64,000 nt of DNA. It comes from Hydractinia symbiolongicarpus (taxonomy: Eukaryota > Cnidaria > Hydrozoa > Anthoathecata > Hydractiniidae). Where the stretch lies: positions 10,785,351-10,849,350 of the forward strand of contig NC_079877.1 of NCBI RefSeq assembly GCF_029227915.1, in the 5' to 3' direction. The position numbers and the translations under genes are program-made. Below, one piece after another: positions 58,126 to 64,000 of the stretch; position 1 is the first letter of the stretch, and every line of letters begins with the position of its first letter. Below the pieces are notes generated by a model that saw only the letters and a list, made by a program, of their open reading frames with translations, was not told the origin of the DNA and did no database searches.

Positions 58126-58161
<36 letters not shown>
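58119..58161. repeat. (ATG)n tail of the LINE
   Basis: About a dozen ATG/GAT triplets directly after the RT stop codon and a short ACGGACGTTAAGCCGAGA linker. Short tandem 3' tails of this kind are typical of several non-LTR clades. Confidence 0.85.
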
Positions 58162-58163
<2 letters not shown>

Positions 58164-58755
58164 ACCCTGTTTCACGGTCATTAAACAAAATAAAAATTGT
58201 AACATCGTGTGTGAGCAACTATCAATAGTTAACTTTGCTCTGAATAGCTTTTTAGAATGAAAACGTAAAAAAGTCAAACCGAGTAAAAAATCCCTGCATA
58301 AAATCCAATGAAAAAGTTAAAACGTTTGTTTACAAGTCTTTAAATACGCAACTGATGGCCGAGAGTTTAGTAATTTGTTCATCGGACAGCAACTCTTTTG
58401 TCTTATTCGGTACCGAAATAACGTTAAACTTGAACTTCTGGTTGTGTCCTTTCAAGCAGGTGTGGAGGTAATGTATAAGTACACATTGCCACTACTTTTC
58501 TTCAATTTTTCTCCCTTGTTTGTGTACTGTCTGATTGCAGTTGTGTTGTGCCACTGATCCAGGCGTACATACTAAAAAGGGTAATACCCTAGAACAAGCT
58601 AGAACAACCTGGAACGATCTAGAACAACCTAGAACAACCTGAGAACAAGCTAGAACAACCTGAGAACAACCAAGAACAACCTAGAACAATCAAAGAAATA
58701 AAACAACAAAATACTATCTCTGTATCGATTCTGTAAATAAATCTAAACATGGCGG

Positions 58756-58788
58756 AAATATTCTTGTTAGAAACTAACAAGAATATTT
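58756..58788. repeat. Perfect 15-bp hairpin
   Basis: AAATATTCTTGTTAG (58756-58770) and CTAACAAGAATATTT (58774-58788) pair perfectly around a three-base AAA loop. It lies just inside the tandem array of the left end of the element at 58563. Confidence 0.85.
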
Positions 58789-59562
58789 TTATGGGGGATT
58801 CCTTAGTTTAGTACAACAGCAGCATTAACCGTCTCAGTATTTTTAGCCCTAAAGTCCAATCTCAGCATTTAGCTAGAACAATGGCTAGTTATTGCATTTC
58901 CTTATTATATTGATTTTACCATTTTATGTGAAACCCCAGTCTTACGACGATACAGTTCGTTGCATCAAGAAAATTGACTTTTTTCTGTCTTGAAATGAAT
59001 GGAAACAAAGAAAAATATTATATTTTTTTCTTTATTCAAATCAGTTTTCAGAACACAGACCGTTTACGCTATTCCGCACAGTTTTTAAACAAGATAGGGA
59101 GCAAAAGGCCTACAAAATGTTTTTAAAAAAGAAGGATTTTTTTCACGGTTTTTATTTTTCCAAAAATGCTAAAAAATCGCGAAAACTTTTGCCTTTAGAG
59201 TATATTTAGTATTTAAGTCTTATATTTTTTTCAAAGTCTGCTGTTACTGTATTAATTTTTCAGGCATTACCTAAAAATCTTCAGTCATTGTCTTTTACAT
59301 CTGGTCCCACATAGCCTCACCTGCCTTAGAATAGTTCTTCGAAAAATCGCATTTTTGTAGCATCAAACAAACGGGGTGGGTGGAGATGTGTCTATGCACA
59401 CTACATCAATACGGTAGGTGCAATCGTTGGCACATATCATCAACCAAAAGCGATTATTACGACTATTCCTCGTCATTAGTGACCCTGACATTCCAGGCTA
59501 TTAATCGCTGCCTTCTAGCTCTTCGAAACTTAGGAGATCGTTTAAATTTTTTGTCGAAGAGC

Positions 59563-60728
59563 TACAGTACAGTCTGAATGTAATCTACCGTGTACACGCT
59601 AATATCACACCTTTGCGTGGAGGACGGTAGTCGTTTGTTTTTTGTTATAATTTAATCCCTTGAGCGTTTTGCGAGTTTATATTTGCGTGTTAAAAAACAA
59701 TGCGTTCGCGAAGAAATATCGGAGCAATTATATTTTTTCCAATAGCAAGATGCATTGTGTAAATGTATTGATAAGCTATTCCCTTAAGTATTAGCGTGAA
59801 GTAATTAAATAATAAAAATCTTTCGCGAAGTTTTATAATACATTGCGCAAGAATGTATTGTTGATTTAATTACTTAAAAAAATTCCAGTGCGTTTAATCT
59901 AAGAAACATATGAGAAGCATTGTTCACAACTATTAAATGCCGCTTTTCGTTTTTAAACATTTAAAATGTGATTAAAAAAACATTTCTATCGCCGCTATTA
60001 GTTTTTAAACTTTTAAAAATCGATCTAAAAAAACATATCTATCGCCGCTTTTCGATTTTAAAGTTTTAAATTACAATCTAAAAAAACATTTCTATCACCG
60101 CTGTTCGTTTTTAAACTTTTAAAAAGCGATCTAAAAAAACATATCTATCGACGCTTTTCGATTTTAAAGTTTTCAAATGCGATCTAAAAAACATTTCTAT
60201 CGCCGCTTTTTGTTTTTAAACTTTTAAAATGCGTTTTTAAAAAAACATTTCTATCGCCGCTGTTTGTTTTTAAACTTTTAAAAAGAGATCTAAAAAAAAC
60301 ATTTTTATCGCCGCTTTTTGTTTTTACACTTTTAAAATGCAATCTAAAGAAACATTTCTATTGCCACTTTTCGTTTATAAATTTTTAAAATGTGATTTAA
60401 AAAAAACATTCCTATCGCTGCTTTTCGTTTTTAAACTTTTAAAATGTGATTTAAAAAAACATTTCTTACACCGCTTTTCGTTTATAAACTTTTAAAATGC
60501 GATCTAAAAAATACGCTCAATTACTACAATTAAAATTTTCAAAAGAGTTCGCGCAAAATAAATTGCTAAAATTGATCTTGCAACCTATTGTGATTAAACA
60601 ATTGATCGTGTGGGGTCATTGTTTATCAGCGAGGCAATTATTTTCTTAAAAAAACAAAAGCTATTGTTCTGTGTAACTATTCATGCGAGTTTCGCGTCCG
60701 CGGTAGATTACATTCAGACGGTACTGTA
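59563..60728. mobile_element. Third nested inverted-repeat unit
   Basis: The left arm TACAGT...CTGAATGTAATCTACCG (59563-59592) is matched in inverse by CGGTAGATTACATTCAG...TACTGTA (60701-60728), with a few bases inserted in one arm. The interior is AT-rich with CGCGAA-type motifs and a tandem array. No coding capacity is seen. Confidence 0.55.
59938..60512. repeat. ~58-bp tandem array, about 10 copies
   Basis: The unit contains AAACATTTCTATCGCCGCTT, then TTCGTTTTTAAACTTTTAAA and ATGCGATCTAAAA. Copies vary by substitutions (CGCCGC to CACCGC or TGCCAC) and one-base length changes in A runs. No open frame spans it. Confidence 0.85.
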
Positions 60729-61520
60729 TGTACAGGAGCCAAACTTCAAAGGTAGATAATTAACTTTGTTGCCTACCTTGACGGTCCAACTGACGTATCT
60801 TTTCGTTACTCATTCAGCATATTTTACAATTATGGCGCTTCTTAGGCTTGAATTTTTTTGTACACGCTTATAACCTCAATCACTCACAAAACACGCAAAT
60901 GGGATTACCCGAATTTAACTCTATGAGCATGATCTTTTAGCATGTTTTCTGACAGGTCTCGCTTGTCCTTAGTTTATCCCAGGTTGTTCCATGGTTATTC
61001 TAGCTTGTTCTAAGTTGTTCTTAGGTTGTTCCAGATTGTTCCAGGTTGTTCTAGCTTGTTCTAGGATGTTACACTTTTTAGTATGTACGCTAATCCAGGC
61101 CCAAAAACAAAATATATATATATTATTATCATCAATAAAATAAAATAAATGTAAAGTACATAGTAAGAGTTCACTTAGCAGTAGAAATTTCTTAACATAA
61201 TGAATGTTAAAAAATGTACCTGCAAATGTTGGATGTTTGCCACTGTTTCAACTATTTCATAGATATTGAACAAAAACTAAACAAATTTAGAAGTTTCTTC
61301 ATGAATGATTTTTAATTGTCTAGACATGTTTTTTCTTTCTTTTTTCTTCGACTCGAAAATTTTTTTCGCAAAGTCACAAGAAAATTGTGCAGTTAGTTAC
61401 ATGAAAACGAAGCTTTCGGCCAAATTTAAAACGAGTTGGGGTTTTGAAAATATTTTCTGTGAAATAAATATTATATACAGAGTAAAGCGCTAATCTACTC
61501 TGGTGAGCCATTTGTGGGTC

Positions 61521-61559
61521 ACAGAGAGAGCGAGAGAGAGCGAGAGAGAGAGAGAGAGC
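61521..61559. repeat. (GA)n microsatellite
   Basis: GAGAGAGCGAGAGAGAGCGA-type dinucleotide run of about 38 bp, just before the SINE. Confidence 0.85.
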
Positions 61560-61602
61560 ACAGGTTTTACTGTTTGCTAACTGTTGGTTTCTGGTCGTTT
61601 CT

Positions 61603-61975
61603 GTGGCGCCGTAGATTAGTGGCGTGGCGCCGTAGATTAGTGGTTATAGCTCTCGTACTCTGTGCGGGAGACCGGGGTTCGATTCCTTTTGACGGCGATT
61701 CAACATGGGCGAGTGAATGTTACCATAGCCCCGGGTTAACCCAAGCCATGTGAGGGAAATTGGGAAGATGGCACACTGTGTGGGCCGTTGGATGTTGCCG
61801 GGAAGTGTCTAGTAGAGCGCAGGCTCTAATTGGGTCTGCGTAGCTCAAAATGAGCATTAAATACTCTAGGACTCTCCATCTACGGCATGGCCCCTCCTGG
61901 AAATAATAGACAGGGTATATCCCTATATATTTGTGAGGCTAGCCATGTAAAATATGCACATCTATCTATCTCTGT
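61603..61975 (+). mobile_element. tRNA-derived SINE with duplicated head
   Basis: From GTGGCGCCGTAGATTAGTGG the sequence resembles a tRNA 5' half. An A box-like TAGATTAGTGGTTAT lies at 61633-61647 and a perfect B box GGTTCGATTCC at 61676-61686, a normal tRNA spacing for RNA polymerase III. A nonhomologous body of about 270 bp follows, then a short CTAT repeat near 61965. The first 21 bases (GTGGCGCCGTAGATTAGTG plus two) occur twice in tandem, at 61603 and 61624. A functional tRNA is unlikely because no good acceptor stem closes. Confidence 0.65.
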
Positions 61976-62070
61976 TTGTTTCCTGCTCGTTTCTGCTCGT
62001 TTCCTTGTGGTTTTTTATGGTTTCTGCTCGTTTTTGGTCGTTTCCTGTTTTAGTAAGTACGCAAGAGCTG

Positions 62071-62970
62071 GCTGCGTTCCCCCAAAATTGGAATAATGTG
62101 AAATGAAATAACTGAAGTATTAGCTAGCTAAATAAACTTCTTAATGTGTTTTCTCTTCTTCAAGGAGAGCAAAAAATAAATTTTATGTGAAATAAAATAA
62201 AAACTACACACATTTCTAAAAACTTAAGATCGTTGTAGGTCATGGTAGGTGGTTCCTGTTTAGTAAGTACATTTGTAAATAATGTTCTCCTAAAGATGCA
62301 TTTTCAGTACAACAACAGCTTTTCTTATACAGTTGCATATGTTTTCTGTTATGTTATCTCTATATGTAGCTAGCTAGCTAGCTAGCGTAGCTTATATAGC
62401 TATATATATTTATTCAAGACAGAAACATACATCTGTTGAAAGCTGTGCAGTTTAATTAGACGCGACAGGAAGTAAAAGAAAAGTGGATGGTAGGTACCGT
62501 TGAAATAACAAGGTAGCTATGCTGCAATAAGCACAGCTGTTGGGTTTTCAAATCCACCATCCAGTGTTGTAGCTATAACTTAACTAGCTGCCTGGATGGT
62601 TTAACTACAAATTTTTAAACCTATACTCGTCCTCATTAACAGTATATATCTTTTAAAAAAAGTGTTGATAATGATAAAAAAAAGGAGCACAAAATATCTG
62701 GGAATCAAATGGATTGTATCTCAGATTTTTTACATAGCAAAGCGAAGCAAAACAGTCATAGCAAACTAGGCGAAGGAAGTCTATTTGCACTGATCCGTGA
62801 AATAACGCCCCTGCCGGTAAGCGCCCTCTTTACATTATGTGTCAACGAAAACTGCTAAATCAACCTGTCTACAACAAAAAACACAAAAGTACAAAAACGT
62901 TATACGTGGAATAATAACAAAGATCATGTCATCCAAACTAGACTATGTTAAATATCTACTATGTTAAATA
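62071..62970. other. Right-flank stretch, no gene seen
   Basis: AT-rich DNA with a (TAGC)n run at about 62367-62388. A CCTGTTTAGTAAGTAC motif at about 62257-62272 resembles the terminus of the 7.85-kb element but has no visible partner. Confidence 0.4.
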
Positions 62971-64000
62971 TCTGCTACATGAAACAAAACTTGATGCATT
63001 CTTCATCTGTGAAACCAAAATTGATGACACCGTCACTAACAATTACCGTTAAATTGATGGCTATGTTTGTTATAGTAAAAATCGTAATAGACGAGGTGGG
63101 GGTGTTTTGATTTTTGTTAATGAAAACTTGAATAGCCACCTTCTAAAACACCTATACTTCGAAAATGTTGAACCACTATGGGTGAAAGTGTGCCTGAAGA
63201 AAACTAAACCTATTTACGTGTGGGGTTTACAGGCCACCTGGAGGTAGTGATTTGCAGAGTACCGGAAACCTATGTACTCATTTTAAACAGTACTTTAATA
63301 AACTCCTAAAAGAAAAAGAAGTTTTTATCTTGGGAGATTAACATGCTTTTAAAATATGGTCTTTTCTCCAAAATAAAGGAATTATGCTCCACTCTTTTCC
63401 TAAAACAACATATTACGGAGCCAACTCGTGTTACTGAAAATAGTAGCACTCTTATAGACTTGATACTTTCTAACAGTTCTTGTATTTCTAAAACTGGTGT
63501 CATGGATTTAGGCATCAGTGATCACAATTTAGTTTATGTGATCAGAAAATTCAAAAGGCCAAAACTTGAACCTAGCTACAAGAACTTCAGGATTTTCTAA
63601 AGGACATCAGGAATTTAGACAATAATTATGATGACCTTGATGAAGCATGAGAGAAACTGAATAAAAATGTTAAAACAGTGGCTGACAAACATGCCCCTTT
63701 CAAAACACATAGATTTTCTGACCGTGTCTAGGCATGGGTCACTGATGAATTAATAATAGCCATCAAAGAAAGAGACTTCTTAAAAAGGAAAGCATCAAAA
63801 ACAAAATCCATCATAGACTGGGAAGCTTTCAAATAGAAAGGAAACCAGGTTATAGGTCTCAAAAATCGACTCCAAAACGAGTACTATATTGACGTTTTGC
63901 AGGAATTTCAAAAACGACCAAAACAACTTTGGAAAACCGTATAAAAAACTGGTTTCTGATAAATCAGGCAATACTACCTTGATAAAACGAGTGGTCCAAA
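62971..64000 (+). pseudogene. Decayed LINE endonuclease region, runs off the window
   Basis: From about 62976 one frame reads FFICETKIDDTVTNN (catalytic Glu) and RRGGGVLIFVNENLN. Further pieces are VEPLWVKVCLKKTKP at about 63165, then after frame changes TRVTENSSTLIDLILSNSSC and LGISDHNLVYVIRKFK (the terminal SDH motif, about 63510-63555). The linker follows (DKHAPFKTHRF, TDELIIAIKERDFLKRK). This is the endonuclease and linker of a Jockey/CR1/L2-type non-LTR element, different from the LINE at 54.9 kb. Several stops (TAA near 63050, TGA, TAG) and frameshifts show it is inactive. The reverse transcriptase would lie beyond the right edge. Confidence 0.65.

Larger units (their letters stand above)
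54665..58161 (+). mobile_element. Non-LTR retrotransposon (LINE) with (ATG)n tail
   Basis: A nearly complete element: an upstream segment, an endonuclease-reverse transcriptase gene (54936-58118) and a 3' end in (GAT/ATG)n at 58126-58161. The AP-type endonuclease comes first, as in RTE/CR1/L2-like clades. The 5' border near 54665 is an estimate from the change in composition. The low number of lesions (two frameshifts) suggests a comparatively recent insertion into the 7.85-kb element. Confidence 0.8.
58563..61089. mobile_element. Second inverted-repeat element with GCGTAC ends
   Basis: The left end GCGTACATACTAAAAAGGGT is followed by about ten AGAACAACCT-type units (58590-58690). The right end in inverse is GCGTACATACTAAAAAGTGT with the same kind of units (about 60960-61089). 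The flanks are TGATCCAG and TAATCCAG, a probable 8-bp duplication with one mismatch. The interior is noncoding. It contains a 15-bp hairpin at 58756-58788 and a further nested inverted-repeat unit. The ends share GCGTACWTACTA with the outer 7.85-kb element. Confidence 0.7.
54215..62062. mobile_element. 7.85-kb inverted-repeat element with 8-bp target duplication
   Basis: The left end reads CGTACTTACTATAACAGGAA and then short tandem ACGAGCAGAA units to about 54290. The right end, in inverse, reads GCGTACTTACTAAAACAGGA and then the same type of units (about 61975-62062). AAGAGCTG flanks both sides exactly (54207-54214 and 62063-62070). No transposase of its own is recognisable. The interior holds a LINE, another element with similar termini and a SINE, so the 7.85 kb is probably a small element enlarged by later insertions. 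An 8-bp duplication is usual for hAT or P-type transposition, but the ends match neither consensus that I know. Confidence 0.7.

Noticed and set aside
59938-60512. Regular repeats that might suggest a CRISPR-like array
   Set aside because: The repeats are contiguous with no unique spacers and vary like a satellite. The genome is animal.
61621-61700. Possible tRNA gene
   Set aside because: A and B boxes are present but there is no proper acceptor stem, and the sequence continues into a SINE body.

Overview
The window is nuclear DNA from an AT-rich animal genome: genes have short exons with GT-AG introns, and intergenic and intronic space is filled with transposon debris. The animal-type genes (glycogenin, TANGO2, a Ras-like GTPase, a DHHC palmitoyltransferase), the Polinton, and a multicopy transposase-like family I associate with cnidarians point to a cnidarian, perhaps a hydrozoan. 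That assignment is inference. No bacterial, plastid or mitochondrial segment is seen.

Four host genes can be traced exon by exon with consistent reading phase. Glycogenin (+, 5 exons, 3874-10222, 359 aa) faces TANGO2 (-, 5 exons, 30554-12273, 282 aa). A Ras-like small GTPase (+, 3 exons, 44263-46613, 201 aa) faces a DHHC-family S-acyltransferase (-, 53155 to about 47089, 9 firm exons plus a doubtful last one). Two exons of an unrecognised gene lie at 478-870. The host genes have unrelated housekeeping roles: glycogen priming, haem/lipid/ER-Golgi homeostasis, signalling and protein S-acylation.

The accessory content dominates. A decayed Polinton/Maverick (about 14.93-29.6 kb) lies inside intron 1 of TANGO2. 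It still shows major capsid, putative minor capsid, packaging ATPase, retroviral-type integrase, protein-primed DNA polymerase B and about ten further open frames. Many of these are broken by single in-frame stop codons, others by frameshifts. To the right are a Ty3/Gypsy remnant (33.27-36.43 kb) carrying inserted small DNA elements, a pogo-like MITE (36.43-36.97 kb), a transposase-like pseudogene (37.6-39.7 kb) and a GCGCGAAAATTAG-type MITE (40.8-41.4 kb). Short Helitron-like elements (5' TC, 3' hairpin plus CTAR, insertion between A and T) recur at 6.3, 11.4, 34.3 and 47.5 kb, including an exact head-to-tail triplet.

The most unusual structure is a 7.85 kb element at 54215-62062. It has inverted ends starting CGTACTTACTA, subterminal short tandem repeats and an 8-bp direct repeat AAGAGCTG on both sides. 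Inside it are a nearly intact LINE (54.7-58.16 kb), a second element with related ends (58563-61089) that itself holds a third inverted-repeat unit with a ~58-bp tandem array, and a tRNA-derived SINE (61.6-61.98 kb). A further decayed LINE runs off the right edge.
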